Below are positions 1 to 8,813 of a stretch of DNA of 64,000 nucleotides, one piece after another. The DNA is from WTGJ01 sp965237765 (lineage in GTDB: Bacteria > Chloroflexota > Anaerolineae > Aggregatilineales > Phototrophicaceae). The first letter of the stretch is position 1. Every line of letters starts with the position of its first letter. The position numbers and the translations under genes were made by a program. The stretch lies in the NCBI GenBank assembly GCA_965237765.1, contig OZ250157.1, positions 2,108,001 through 2,172,000 on the forward strand, written 5' to 3'. The notes beneath the pieces are model-generated. The model was not told the origin of the DNA, searched no databases, and was given only the letters and a program-made list of their open reading frames with translations.

Positions 1-148
1 CGGCCGGGAACATCGAGCGCAATGAATCATCCCGGTCGATGCGCTGGTAGAAGGATTCGACGAGATGGGTGAACGCCCGCTCGCCGCCGAATTGTTCATA
101 GACGCTGGCGCCGCGTGGCGGTTGATGATGCGAATCCTGGCTAGACAT
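1..148 (-). CDS. Truncated hemoglobin, N-terminal part (runs off the window)
   Basis: Reading the reverse strand from ATG at 148 gives 49 codons that run off the left edge without a stop. After a short polar leader the protein reads SVYEQFGGERAFTHLV and then SFYQRIDRD, ending near SMFPA; this matches the start of group II/III truncated globins (helix B and the FYxR segment before the 'MFP' turn). Such globins bind heme and handle O2 or NO in the cytoplasm. The heme-binding histidine lies outside the window. GAGG sits 6 bases upstream of the ATG, and a TATAAT box lies at 181-186. Divergent from the secreted protein at 204. The family call is good; the subgroup is not decided. Confidence 0.75.
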   Translation of the reverse strand, partial: MSSQDSHHQPPRGASVYEQFGGERAFTHLVESFYQRIDRDDSLRSMFPA

Positions 149-180
149 CGATGCCTCACAAGGTACAATGCTTTCTCAAG

Positions 181-186
181 ATTATA
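181..186 (-). promoter_or_regulatory. Candidate -10 box (TATAAT) for the globin gene
   Basis: A perfect TATAAT lies on the reverse strand 33 bases before the globin ATG; no convincing -35 is seen. The same AT-rich patch (TATAGA at 183-188, plus strand) could serve the divergent gene at 204. Confidence 0.4.
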
Positions 187-203
187 GACATTGAGGGTAG
201 TGG

Positions 204-2063
204 ATGGGTAGTATCCGGCGAGAGCGGAACGGGCGATACGAAAGCGTGCGGCTATTGCTGTGCGCGTTCTTGTTATGGGGCGCTTTGAGCAGCGGGCGCG
301 CGGTGGCTCAAGAAGGAGCGCGCGTCGTCGGCACGGGCGCATCTGCCACGCTCTTTGGCGGCGGGCTTAAGGCGGGCTTGGGCGCAGCCGGGGCGACATT
401 CGGGATAGCCGGTGCGTCGGCCAGTCTGGCCCAGTTCTGCTCGGGAGAAGCCGACGCGCTATTGCGTCTCTCGCCGCTCACTTCGTCGGAACGCGCAAAC
501 TGTACCATTGGCAGCATCGAATTGCTGCTCGGCCACCGCATCTACGCCATCGTCGTTGGCGAGGCGGCACCGCGGGAATGCCTGGATGGCGCCGACCGCG
601 ATCGCATTTTTGCTCCCAGCGCCGCTAGCCTCACGGTCGATTGGCAGCAAGTGGACGAGACGTTGGTGGAAGCGTTGCCGTTGAGTGTCTGGTTGCCGCC
701 CAACGATAGCCTCGAATATGCGCTGTTGGATCAGGCGGTATCCGGCTTTGGTTTGCGGGCGGACGCATCCGCGTATACCGACGCGGTGGATTTGGCTACC
801 GTGCTGGCCGAAGATGGCGGCGCGCTCGCGCTGGTGGAGTTGGGCGCTATCCCGCCAAGGGCGCTGGCGCTCGGTTTGCAAAGTGGCGAGTTCGCTGGTT
901 GCCAGGAAGCCGCGGTGGCGAACGTCGAAGCGGGCACATATCCGCTGGCCATTAGCGTCTATTTATACGTGAACCGGGCGCGTTTGGTAGAAGATGGCGT
1001 CTCGGCCTTGGCGGAAGCGGCTTTGGCTGGCGCGTTGAGTGAAACACTGACTTCACCCAGCGAGGCGGTGCGCGAGATCAACCGCTCTCTATTGACCGAA
1101 GATAGCCCGGTGGTCAGCGTGGCGAGCGACTCCTTCGTGATCCCCAGCGTCATCGGCGGTCAGGTGCGCATCGGGGGTGCAGCCGAGGCGGGCGTTTTCC
1201 TGTCGGCCCTCGCGGATGCCCTGGCCACCGCTCATCCGAGTCTGAGAGTCAGCAGCGATTTGCGCGGCGGCCCGGCGGGCGAAACGGCCCTTTGTACGGG
1301 TGAAATCGATATCGCGCTTAGCGTTGCGCCTTTGAGCGAAGAGGCGCTATTGAATTGCGATAGCGCCGGTATCACGGTCATCAGCTTAATACCGGCCGCG
1401 CAAGCCGTCGTCGCTTTGAGCAACAGAGCCAACGCCAAACTGCGTTGCTTGAGCGAAGAGCGCTGGGCGGAAATATGGGCTTGGCCCGGTGAAGGAGCCG
1501 CGGAAGTCTGGGCGGAATTGCGACTATTCGCTCCGCCGGATGGCGCCCTCGCCACCGATTTGATGATGAGCGTCGCGCGCGGGCAGGCATTGCCCATCCG
1601 CCGCGATGTGGAAGTATCGGCGGATCCACTCTGGCGGGCGGCGGCAGTCGGCGTCGTCGAGGATGGCCTCAGCTATTTCAGCTGGGGGGAATACCAGCAG
1701 GTATTGGCAGCTGGACAGCAGAACGTGCAGGCGATCAGGATGGGCAGCGATTGCCTGGCGCCTACTGAGGCGGAAATCCTTGCAGGAGGTTATCCCCTCA
1801 GCCGGCCCATCTACGCGCACATCAATGCGACGAATCTGGCGAGCGCGCAATTAAAATCCTGGTTGTGGTTCGCCTTTGGCGGCGGCAACCTGGCGCTATT
1901 TAGCGACACGGATCTGGTGTTGCGGGAAGGCGTGGCAATACGGCGGGACTTGCTGCAAGCTTTCGCAGATTCAGATGCCCTGGCGGCCACAGCGGCGCAG
2001 GCGGAAAGCGCGAGTGAACCAGAGGGCGAACCAGAAGGCGAAGCAGCCGAAGGCGAAGGCTAA
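204..2063 (+). CDS. Secreted protein with two PstS-like periplasmic-binding domains
   Basis: 619 residues. An Arg-rich start followed by a hydrophobic stretch (LLLCAFLLWGALSS) ending in AVAQ is a signal peptide. Two related halves follow: about 40-265 and about 325-580. Each has the phosphate-binding-protein pattern: a VVGTG or RIGG opening, a Cys-containing 'C(S/T)GE(A/I)D' segment (FCSGEADALL; LCTGEIDIAL), and near its end YPL-x-x-x-(V/I)Y (YPLAISVYLYV; YPLSRPIYAHI). That pattern is known from PstS-type proteins, but the domains are degenerate, so the ligand cannot be named. The C-terminus is a Glu/Gly/Pro tail. No pst permease genes adjoin, so it may be a sensor-like or orphan binding protein. 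Start chosen at the only ATG that keeps the signal peptide. Confidence 0.7.
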   Translation: MGSIRRERNGRYESVRLLLCAFLLWGALSSGRAVAQEGARVVGTGASATLFGGGLKAGLGAAGATFGIAGASASLAQFCSGEADALLRLSPLTSSERANCTIGSIELLLGHRIYAIVVGEAAPRECLDGADRDRIFAPSAASLTVDWQQVDETLVEALPLSVWLPPNDSLEYALLDQAVSGFGLRADASAYTDAVDLATVLAEDGGALALVELGAIPPRALALGLQSGEFAGCQEAAVANVEAGTYPLAISVYLYVNRARLVEDGVSALAEAALAGALSETLTSPSEAVREINRSLLTEDSPVVSVASDSFVIPSVIGGQVRIGGAAEAGVFLSALADALATAHPSLRVSSDLRGGPAGETALCTGEIDIALSVAPLSEEALLNCDSAGITVISLIPAAQAVVALSNRANAKLRCLSEERWAEIWAWPGEGAAEVWAELRLFAPPDGALATDLMMSVARGQALPIRRDVEVSADPLWRAAAVGVVEDGLSYFSWGEYQQVLAAGQQNVQAIRMGSDCLAPTEAEILAGGYPLSRPIYAHINATNLASAQLKSWLWFAFGGGNLALFSDTDLVLREGVAIRRDLLQAFADSDALAATAAQAESASEPEGEPEGEAAEGEG

Positions 2064-2072
2064 TTCCGCCCG

Positions 2073-2081
2073 TGTTATACT
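2073..2081 (+). promoter_or_regulatory. Extended -10 promoter (TGTTATACT) for the DnaQ/DinG-like gene
   Basis: TGT-TATACT lies 27 bases upstream of the ATG at 2109 and leaves a leader of about 20 bases containing GGCGGGAG as ribosome site. The same extended -10 form recurs at several other starts in this window. Confidence 0.5.
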
Positions 2082-2108
2082 GACCGCGCCAGCGGGGCGG
2101 GAGCAACA

Positions 2109-4682
2109 ATGCGTGGCGCCATCGTAACGCTCGACATAGAGACGACCGGCCTCGACTCGCGGCGCGACCACATCATCGAAATCGGTGCTGTCCGCTCTGA
2201 ATCCGGCATCGAAACCGCGGCCTACCAATCTTTCGTGAATCCGGGTCTGCCGATCCCGCCGTTCATCACTCAATTGACGGGCATCAGCGACGCGAACCTG
2301 GCGGACGCGCCTCTGGCTACTGAGGCGCTGCCCGATTTCGCCGCGTTCGTGGGCGAGGCGCCAGTGCTGGCGCATAATGCGCGCTTCGACCTCGGTTTCT
2401 TGCGCTCCGGCGGCATACTACAGGCGAATCCAACCCTGGATAGCGTCGAGCTGGCCACGATTTTGTTGCCGCGAGCGCCGCGTTATGGTCTCGGCGCATT
2501 AGCGGAGCAATTAGGCATCTCATTGGAAAACGCGCACCGCGCCCTCGATGACGCGCGCGCGACCTCCGAGCTTTATTGGCAACTCTGGGAGCGGGCCTGC
2601 GCGTTGCCGGAGAAAATCTTGCGGGAGATTTGCCAGGATGAAGACGGGTCGCGCTGGCCGCCCACGCTCTTTTTCCAGGCGGTTCTATCGGAAGTGATGG
2701 CCGACGGCGTGAGGGAACCAAAAAGCCAATCGCACACTACATTCTATATGCCAGACGTAGCGCCGGCGGGTACGGGAGCGGCGATACGCGTCGTGCTCAT
2801 GGAAGCGTTCCGCGCGCGCGAACACACCCTGCTCGAGACGGGCGGCGCGCGCGCTGTGGTGGCGTCGTCCGTCGGGGCAGCGGCGGATTGGGCACGTGAG
2901 CGTGGTGAGCGGGTCCTGTTGGCGGCGCGGGCGGAGGCTTCGCTGGCAGCGTTGCGCGGCGAGGCGTGGCGCCTGGCAAACGAGGAGAGATTGCGCTGGG
3001 CGGAATTGACGGCGCCGGCCGATTATCTCTGCGTGCGCGCCTGGGATGCCTGGCGAACGTTGGCACCGCTGGATGCGGAAGAGCGTCAATTCCGGGCGCG
3101 CGTGCTCGTTTGGCTCGCGCAGGGCGGCTCGGGCAATCGGCGCGAGTTGCGGCTGCGCGGTCCCGTAGAGCGAGCGCTCTGGCGGCGGATCAGCGCGGTG
3201 CATTGCGAATGCCAGGCAGTGGATTCGTGCCCCTGGCAGCAGGCGCAACGAGCGGCGGCTGGAGCGGCGCTCATCATCACCACGCAGGCTGCCTGGTGGG
3301 CTGGTATAACTGAGGAAGGCTGGAAGTTCCCCGCGCATGGCGCCGCGGTCATCTGCGACGCGGCGCAACTCGAAGATGCGCTCAGCGAAGCGAAAGCGTT
3401 GCGCCTGGAAAAGGAGGGCGTGATACGCCCCATGCGCGCGCTGACGCATGTGAAACGGGGGCTGCTCGCCGAACTGGTTGGTAAGGGTCTGAATGAGGAA
3501 TTCGCTCGGAGTTTACGGCAAAGCGCGCGCGCGCTCAGTGCCCAGGCGGAAGAGACGTTCGAGGCATTGGCGGCGGTGTGGGGCGCGGGGTCGGCAAATA
3601 CGAGCTGGCTGAGCCTTACGCCAGAACGGCGGCGCAGTGCGGATTTTGCCAGAGCGGTGGCGGAAGGGCGGCGGCTGAGCGATATGGGGGAGGCGGTACT
3701 GGCGGCACTGGAACGGTTGGCAGCGGGGCTGGCGGAGCGGGAGCCTACCGCGGCGGGCGCAAACTTCATACACAGCTTGATGGGAGAACTTCGGCAGACG
3801 CTGGCGGGTATCCAGCGCGGATTGCTGAGCGAAGATGAAGCCGATGTGCGCTGGCTGGAGCGGAGCAAGTGGACGAGCGTGCCGCAGTTTTGCGCGGCGC
3901 CGCGGCGACCTGGGCGCGTGTTCGCGGCGAAAATGGCCGCCTGGCCGGGCGCGCTGATCTTGCAAGATGCCGCAATAAGCGCGGGCGACGAGGGCGAATT
4001 CTGGCGCGAGCGATTTTCTTCGCCAACGCTGGTATGGCGATCGCTGTCTGTGCCAGAGAATGAGCACGCCACGACTCTCGTGCATATTCCGCAAGACTTG
4101 CCGCCGCCCAACGACCGAGCTGCTTATCAGCGCGCGTTCGAACGTTGCCTGTTGAGCTTGGCTAGCGAGGGTGGCGGGCGGGCGCTGGCGCTTTTCACCA
4201 GTTACACGCACTTGCGCGAGACGGCCAGCGCGCTACGGCCGCGCTTGAAATTGGGGGGTATCCAGATATTCGAGGGCAACCGGCTGCCAGCTTTCCTGGC
4301 GGCGGAGCGCGGACTGCTGATGGTGACCCGGCGCGAATTCCAGAGCCTAGTGTTGCCGGCGGGGAGCGTTTCGATATGCGCGTTGGCGCGTTTTCCTTTC
4401 GATTTGCCGAATTTCCCTTTAGTAGCCGCACGCACCACCGATTATGAGGACGGTTTCGGCGCGTTCAGTTTGCCGGTGGCCATCCGCCGGATGCTCGCGA
4501 CATTGAGAAGCGCACAAATGGCAGCAGGGGAACGTTGCGCTTTCGTCATCGCCGATAGCCGCATCTTGCGCAAGCGTTATGGCGAACGGTTTCTCGATGC
4601 TCTGCCAGCCGTGGAGTTGCGTTATGGCGAGAGCGCGGGCCTGGGCGCGGCGGTCGGGCGTTGGCTGCGGGAGGGTGTTTGA
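2109..4682 (+). CDS. DnaQ-type 3'-5' exonuclease fused to a degenerate DinG-like helicase
   Basis: 857 residues. Residues 1-165 are a DEDDh exonuclease with all motifs intact: DIETTG (9-14), HNARFD with Asp94, and HRALDDAR with His143 and Asp147/148. The rest has the length and order of the DinG/XPD helicases that carry this exonuclease in Gram-positive-type bacteria, but the ATPase motifs are gone. Where Walker A is expected, about 241-253 reads LLETGGARAVVAS; where DEAH is expected, 416-419 reads CDAA. Three cysteines (366, 368, 374) before an LIITTQAA segment look like a remnant of the Fe-S cluster site. About 688-703 (GRALALFTSYTHLRE) matches the start of the second helicase domain. Probably a DNA-repair nuclease with a non-motor scaffold. 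It abuts the next gene with no gap. Confidence 0.75.
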   Translation: MRGAIVTLDIETTGLDSRRDHIIEIGAVRSESGIETAAYQSFVNPGLPIPPFITQLTGISDANLADAPLATEALPDFAAFVGEAPVLAHNARFDLGFLRSGGILQANPTLDSVELATILLPRAPRYGLGALAEQLGISLENAHRALDDARATSELYWQLWERACALPEKILREICQDEDGSRWPPTLFFQAVLSEVMADGVREPKSQSHTTFYMPDVAPAGTGAAIRVVLMEAFRAREHTLLETGGARAVVASSVGAAADWARERGERVLLAARAEASLAALRGEAWRLANEERLRWAELTAPADYLCVRAWDAWRTLAPLDAEERQFRARVLVWLAQGGSGNRRELRLRGPVERALWRRISAVHCECQAVDSCPWQQAQRAAAGAALIITTQAAWWAGITEEGWKFPAHGAAVICDAAQLEDALSEAKALRLEKEGVIRPMRALTHVKRGLLAELVGKGLNEEFARSLRQSARALSAQAEETFEALAAVWGAGSANTSWLSLTPERRRSADFARAVAEGRRLSDMGEAVLAALERLAAGLAEREPTAAGANFIHSLMGELRQTLAGIQRGLLSEDEADVRWLERSKWTSVPQFCAAPRRPGRVFAAKMAAWPGALILQDAAISAGDEGEFWRERFSSPTLVWRSLSVPENEHATTLVHIPQDLPPPNDRAAYQRAFERCLLSLASEGGGRALALFTSYTHLRETASALRPRLKLGGIQIFEGNRLPAFLAAERGLLMVTRREFQSLVLPAGSVSICALARFPFDLPNFPLVAARTTDYEDGFGAFSLPVAIRRMLATLRSAQMAAGERCAFVIADSRILRKRYGERFLDALPAVELRYGESAGLGAAVGRWLREGV

Positions 4683-5051
4683 ATGCGCAACCCGGCTGGA
4701 GTGGAATGCCGCTATTACTATCAGGATTTTCACCGCGGGCGCGAGATCCGCGAATGTCGCAACGTCGCCGAAAACGAGCAGTCGCAGCCCTGGCGCTCTG
4801 AAGATTGCGCGCGCTGTCCGGTGCCGGCTATCTTGCGCGCGAATGCGGACGCGGCGCTGGAATTACAGGTCACGATTGAGAAACCATGGTGGGGATTCGG
4901 GCGGCGCCTGACGGTATCAGCGTGTTGCCAGAAACACCAGCAGCGTATCACTGATCCCTACGTGGGCTGCGCTGAATGCCGCGCCGAGCGGCCGGGGTTG
5001 GAGCTGTTCCGAAGCGCGCTGGGCGATGAAGGGGGCGACGATGACCGTTAA
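4683..5051 (+). CDS. Small Cys-rich protein, probable metal binder
   Basis: 122 residues, unrecognised. Eight cysteines at 9, 25, 42, 45, 81, 82, 96 and 99 include two CxxC pairs (CARC and CAEC) and a CC pair, suggesting zinc or Fe-S binding. There is no signal peptide. The ATG follows directly after the TGA of the DnaQ/DinG-like gene, and its stop overlaps the start of the next gene, so it is translationally linked to both. The C-terminus is acidic. The context suggests a partner of the nuclease or of the HAD/DinB protein, but this is inference only. Confidence 0.6.
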   Translation: MRNPAGVECRYYYQDFHRGREIRECRNVAENEQSQPWRSEDCARCPVPAILRANADAALELQVTIEKPWWGFGRRLTVSACCQKHQQRITDPYVGCAECRAERPGLELFRSALGDEGGDDDR

Positions 5052-6213
5052 GGCCATCATCTTGCCGCTGGATGGCGTGTTGTTCCACAACACGATCGCT
5101 GAATACGAGCGTACCTGCCTGCAAATAGAAGCGGAATTTGTCGACCCGGCGGTAGCGGCGGCAGCCAGGGTGGCGGTGGGGAAGCTGGCAGGGAGCGAGC
5201 GCGAGCCCGCGCTTAGCAATGACGCGCTTCTTCAAGCCGTGATGCGGCGTGAATTGGGTGCTGCGGCAGCCAAGCTGGAACCACATAATGCACAGTTTCA
5301 CGCGGAGGCCTTCCCCAGCTTACGGGCACAATCCTCGGCAGCGCCAGCCAGCCCCGCCTTGTTGGGAGCGTTATCGGAGCGGGCTTTGCTGCGCGCGATA
5401 TTGTCGGAAGTGTGCTTCTCCGAAGCGGCCGCGTGCCAGCGACTCGATTGGGCGGAGCTGGGGTCCGAAGACTGGGAATTCGTAGCGCATTCAGAGAATA
5501 CGCATTTTGACGCGGCGGCACCGGCGCTATTCGCCGAGATTATCGCTCGACTCGGTGTCGAGCCCGACGAGACCATCTTCGTTGGCGCGGCGGGGACGCG
5601 GGAGCTCACCGCGGCACGGGTGGCCGGGCTGTTCGTTTACGAGCTGATCCCTGCGGGCCAAGCGCCAGCCAAAGTGAACGACGGCGGCACGCTGGTCGAA
5701 TTGGCGGCGCGGATTCGATCGGGTTGGCTGGCGGAGTTGCGGCCGCGACCCATCACACGCGCGCAGGTCTTCGCAGAGTTGCGCGGTAACCTGGGGGCAC
5801 TCTATGGATTGCTGGACGAGGTCGGCGCCGAGCAATGGCATATGCATCCCGACGAGGATGAATGGTCTATCGTGCAAATCATATGCCATTTGTTGGAGCG
5901 TGAGCGGAGCGAGCAGTTGCCGCGTTTGCGGCGCATTGCAGCGGAGGATGTGCCTTTTCTCGTTGCACCGTCACCAGCGGGTCCGAAAGTCGAGCCCTGC
6001 GCAGCGGATGGCTGGCCAGTTGCGGCGGAATTCGCGGCCGCGCGGGCAGAGACGCTCGCGTACCTGGCGGAGTTGGCGCAGGATGATTGGCGGCGGCCGG
6101 CGCGGCATAGCATCTTCGGGCCGACGAATCTGCTCGAGATGGCTCATTTCACCGCACAGCACGACCGTTTGCATTTGAACCAGCTTTGTCAAACCCTGGG
6201 GAAATGTGATTAG
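5041..6213 (+). CDS. HAD-like domain fused to a DinB-like domain
   Basis: 390 residues from ATG 5041, chosen over ATG 5026 because AAGGGGG lies just upstream and MTVKAIILPLDGVLF is how HAD proteins begin. Residues 1-200 have HAD topology, but the nucleophile motif DxDG reads P9-L-D-G, and the later VGD motif reads VGAAGTREL (from about 181), so both catalytic acids are replaced; it is unlikely to be a phosphatase. Residues about 235-390 are a DinB/DUF664-like four-helix domain: WSIVQIICHLLERE with a His near 283, and HFTAQHDRLHLNQL near 370 supply the usual metal-binding histidines. DinB-like proteins often act as thiol-dependent transferases. Overlaps the previous stop by 11 bases. Confidence 0.65.
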   Translation: MTVKAIILPLDGVLFHNTIAEYERTCLQIEAEFVDPAVAAAARVAVGKLAGSEREPALSNDALLQAVMRRELGAAAAKLEPHNAQFHAEAFPSLRAQSSAAPASPALLGALSERALLRAILSEVCFSEAAACQRLDWAELGSEDWEFVAHSENTHFDAAAPALFAEIIARLGVEPDETIFVGAAGTRELTAARVAGLFVYELIPAGQAPAKVNDGGTLVELAARIRSGWLAELRPRPITRAQVFAELRGNLGALYGLLDEVGAEQWHMHPDEDEWSIVQIICHLLERERSEQLPRLRRIAAEDVPFLVAPSPAGPKVEPCAADGWPVAAEFAAARAETLAYLAELAQDDWRRPARHSIFGPTNLLEMAHFTAQHDRLHLNQLCQTLGKCD

Positions 6214-6299
6214 GTGTGAATAGGCTGATCGTTTTAGGCGCGTAGGTGTTGCGAGCGCTGCGTCAGCCGTTACAATCGGGGCGCTATGCTGAGCGCGCG

Positions 6300-7043
6300 A
6301 TGAATTGCAAAGGGCGGTCGAGCGCCGCGGAAGAGGATTTGGCGCTGCTTAAGCAGGCCATCGTGCGCAACGTGTCGCATGAATTGGTGACGCCCACCCA
6401 ACAAGCGAAAGCGGCCATCGCCCTCCTGAGTGATGAGCTGGGTGAGAATGAGCTGGTGCGCTTGGCCGCGCGGGCAATCGCGCGCCTCGAGCGGGTCATT
6501 GATAACGTCACGCAGCTCATGGATACGCGCGCGCCACACCCCGAAGCGACCCTGCTGCGCGAGACCGCGCATTACGCCCAGGTCGCCTTGGTGCCGCATT
6601 GGGGCGAAACGACGTTGCGGGAACGGATACGTGCAAGATTCGCGACTGGCACGCCAGCCGTATATGCCGACAAGCAAGGCGTGGAGATCGTCTTGCGCCT
6701 CTTGCTGGATAACGCGCTGAAATTCAGCGAAGGTGAGGTGACATTGAGTGCGCGCGAAGACAATGGCTGGGTGGAAATCTCCATTACTGACCGCGGTATT
6801 GGCATGGACGCGCGTCAATGCGAGGCGATATTCGAACCCTTCACTCAGCTGGATGACGCCAGCACGCGCCAATACGGTGGCGTAGGAGTAGGATTGGCGA
6901 TCGCGCGCCGCATCCTTGAACAGCAGGGTTCGCGGTTGCGGGTGGAGAGCGAAAAGGGCCGCGGCAGCCGCTTCTCTTTCCTGCTGCCGACGATGGCGCG
7001 CTATACTGCGCGGCGTGAGCGGCTGGCGGAGACGGGTGAATGA
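6300..7043 (+). CDS. Small cytoplasmic histidine kinase
   Basis: 247 residues from ATG 6300; a GTG at 6246 would add 18 residues of low-quality sequence. The protein is a bare kinase core: H-box VSHELVTP with His27, N-box LLLDNALKFS, G1 DRGIGM, F-box and G2 GGVGVGLAIAR, closing with GSRFSFLLP. There is no membrane or sensor domain, so the signal must come through partner proteins. No response regulator adjoins. Its TGA overlaps the ATG of the aldehyde dehydrogenase (ATGA), suggesting coupled translation. A TACAAT box at 6271-6276 could be its promoter. Confidence 0.8.
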   Translation: MNCKGRSSAAEEDLALLKQAIVRNVSHELVTPTQQAKAAIALLSDELGENELVRLAARAIARLERVIDNVTQLMDTRAPHPEATLLRETAHYAQVALVPHWGETTLRERIRARFATGTPAVYADKQGVEIVLRLLLDNALKFSEGEVTLSAREDNGWVEISITDRGIGMDARQCEAIFEPFTQLDDASTRQYGGVGVGLAIARRILEQQGSRLRVESEKGRGSRFSFLLPTMARYTARRERLAETGE

Positions 7044-8512
7044 GCGAGTTGGTGCGCAATTTCATTGGCGGCGAATGGCGCGCGGCGGATAGCGGCGCCA
7101 CTTTCGCCAGTTACAACCCGGCGACGGAAGAATTGCTTGCGCATGCTGCTGATAGCGGCACTCGTGATGTGGCGGCGGCGGTGGATGCGGCCATGGTGGC
7201 CTTCGCGGAATGGCGGTCCTGGCCGGCGCCGCGACGCGGCGAGTTGCTTTATACCGTGGCGCGCTTATTAGAAGAGCGAAAAGAAACGCTCAGCCGCCTG
7301 ATGACGCGGGAGATGGGCAAAGTCATCGTCGAGGCGCGCGGCGACGTGCAAGAGGCCATCGACATGGCCTACTTCATGGGTGGCGAGGGGCGGCGGTTGA
7401 ATGGCTATACGGCGCCTGTGGAGATGCCGAATAAGTTCGGCATGGCGTTGCGCGACCCGGCCGGCGTCGTCGCCCTCATCACTCCCTGGAATTTCCCCTG
7501 CGCCGTGCCGAGCTGGAAGATGCTGCCGGCCCTAGTGGCGGGCAACACGGTCGTTTGGAAGCCGGGCGAAGACGTGCCGGCTTTTAGCGCCGCTTTCGCC
7601 CAGGTCTTCGCCGATGCAGGTTTGCCGGCGGGCGTATTGAATTTGATCTTGGGCGCGGGAGAATGCGGCGCGGCGCTCGTGCGCCAGCCGGGCGTGCGCG
7701 TCGTATCCTTCACCGGTTCGACCGAGACCGGGCTCGGCGTGTATCAAGCGGCGGCGGCGTTCGGTAAGAAAGTCAGCCTGGAAATGGGCGGCAAGAACGC
7801 CATCATCGTGATGGATGATGCGGATTTTGACCTGGCGCTCGAGGCGGTTACCTGGAGCGCATACGGCACGAGCGGGCAACGGTGCACCGCCTGCAGCCGT
7901 TTGTTGGTGCAAAAGGGCATCGCACTGCGTTTCACGGAGGCCCTGGCGGCCAAAGCGCGCACGTTGACGGTGGGCGATGGCTTGCGCGAGGAAGTACAGA
8001 TTGGGCCGCTAGTGCACGCGCGTGCGCTGGCCAAAGTGAGCGGCTATATTGAAGTCGCGCGTGAAGAAGGCGTCGAAATTCTCGTAGGCGGCCGGCGGGC
8101 AGATATGCCGCGCGGCCATTTCTTCGAGCCGACGATCTTCCATGGCGTGTGTCGGGATATGCGCGTCGCCCAGGAGGAAATCTTCGGACCTGTGCTCTCG
8201 GTCATCGAATTTTCGGATTTGGATGAAGCCATCGCCATCAACAACGAATCGGCCTATGGCTTATCGAGCAGTCTATTCACGACAGATGTGAATGCCGCTT
8301 TCCGCGCAATGCGTGATTTGACGACGGGCATTGTGTATATCAATCACGGCACGACCGGGGCGGAGATTCAATTTCCTTTCGGCGGCACGCGCGGCACCGG
8401 CAACGGCATGCGCGAGGCGGGGCAGACTGCGCTGGATGCCTTCACCGAATGGAAGGCCGTCTATGTCGATTTCAGCGGCCAATTGCAAAGGGCGCAAATT
8501 GACAACCGCTGA
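7040..8512 (+). CDS. NAD(P)-dependent aldehyde dehydrogenase
   Basis: 490 residues, usual family length. It oxidises an aldehyde to the acid with NAD(P)+. Visible motifs are the cofactor-fold TPWNFP and KPGE segments, FTGSTETG, the general base Glu248 in LEMGGKN, and the nucleophile Cys282 in SGQRCTAC; the 34-residue spacing between them is the family norm. The pattern WSAYGTSGQRCTACSRL resembles semialdehyde dehydrogenases (aminoadipate or ketoglutarate semialdehyde types), but the substrate cannot be fixed. The start overlaps the kinase stop by 4 bases. Confidence 0.9.
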   Translation: MSELVRNFIGGEWRAADSGATFASYNPATEELLAHAADSGTRDVAAAVDAAMVAFAEWRSWPAPRRGELLYTVARLLEERKETLSRLMTREMGKVIVEARGDVQEAIDMAYFMGGEGRRLNGYTAPVEMPNKFGMALRDPAGVVALITPWNFPCAVPSWKMLPALVAGNTVVWKPGEDVPAFSAAFAQVFADAGLPAGVLNLILGAGECGAALVRQPGVRVVSFTGSTETGLGVYQAAAAFGKKVSLEMGGKNAIIVMDDADFDLALEAVTWSAYGTSGQRCTACSRLLVQKGIALRFTEALAAKARTLTVGDGLREEVQIGPLVHARALAKVSGYIEVAREEGVEILVGGRRADMPRGHFFEPTIFHGVCRDMRVAQEEIFGPVLSVIEFSDLDEAIAINNESAYGLSSSLFTTDVNAAFRAMRDLTTGIVYINHGTTGAEIQFPFGGTRGTGNGMREAGQTALDAFTEWKAVYVDFSGQLQRAQIDNR

Positions 8513-8588
8513 GGCCAGTGTTGTAGCTGCCGGAATCGCGCGTTCTTACTATCGCATTCTGCCCATAACTGCGTTATTTTAGGGTGTG

Positions 8589-8813
8589 ATGCATGAAGAA
8601 TTGTCAGCGCCGCTCTATTGGGAAGCCAGCTACGAAATCGTGCTGGCCCTGCGCGAGCGATACCCGCAGCGCGCGCTGGAGGAGCTAGGGTTGGCGGAAT
8701 TGCGAGAGATGATCGTCGCCCTCCCGCACTTCGCAGATGAGCCTGCGCTGGGTAACGAGGCGTTGCTGCGCGGGATCTTGCGCGAATGGTATGAGGAGAC
8801 CGATTGCGGATGA
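8589..8813 (+). CDS. iscX: IscX-like iron-sulfur assembly protein
   Basis: 74 residues. It has the IscX (YfhJ) pattern: an early aromatic start (LYWEASYEIVLALRERYP), a central LREMIVALPHFADEP, then LGNEALLRGILREWYEE. In known family members this small acidic helical protein binds the cysteine desulfurase and iron and tunes Fe-S assembly. Here the stop overlaps the nuoB start (ATGA at 8810-8813). ATG 8589 is preferred; GTG 8586 is also possible. AGGG at 8581-8584 is a weak ribosome site. Being attached to Fe-S subunits of complex I and not to suf genes is unusual. Confidence 0.75.
   Translation: MHEELSAPLYWEASYEIVLALRERYPQRALEELGLAELREMIVALPHFADEPALGNEALLRGILREWYEETDCG

Noticed and set aside
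7002..7007. TATACT as a promoter for the aldehyde dehydrogenase
   Set aside because: It lies inside the histidine kinase gene with no TG extension or -35, and the ATGA overlap already explains expression.
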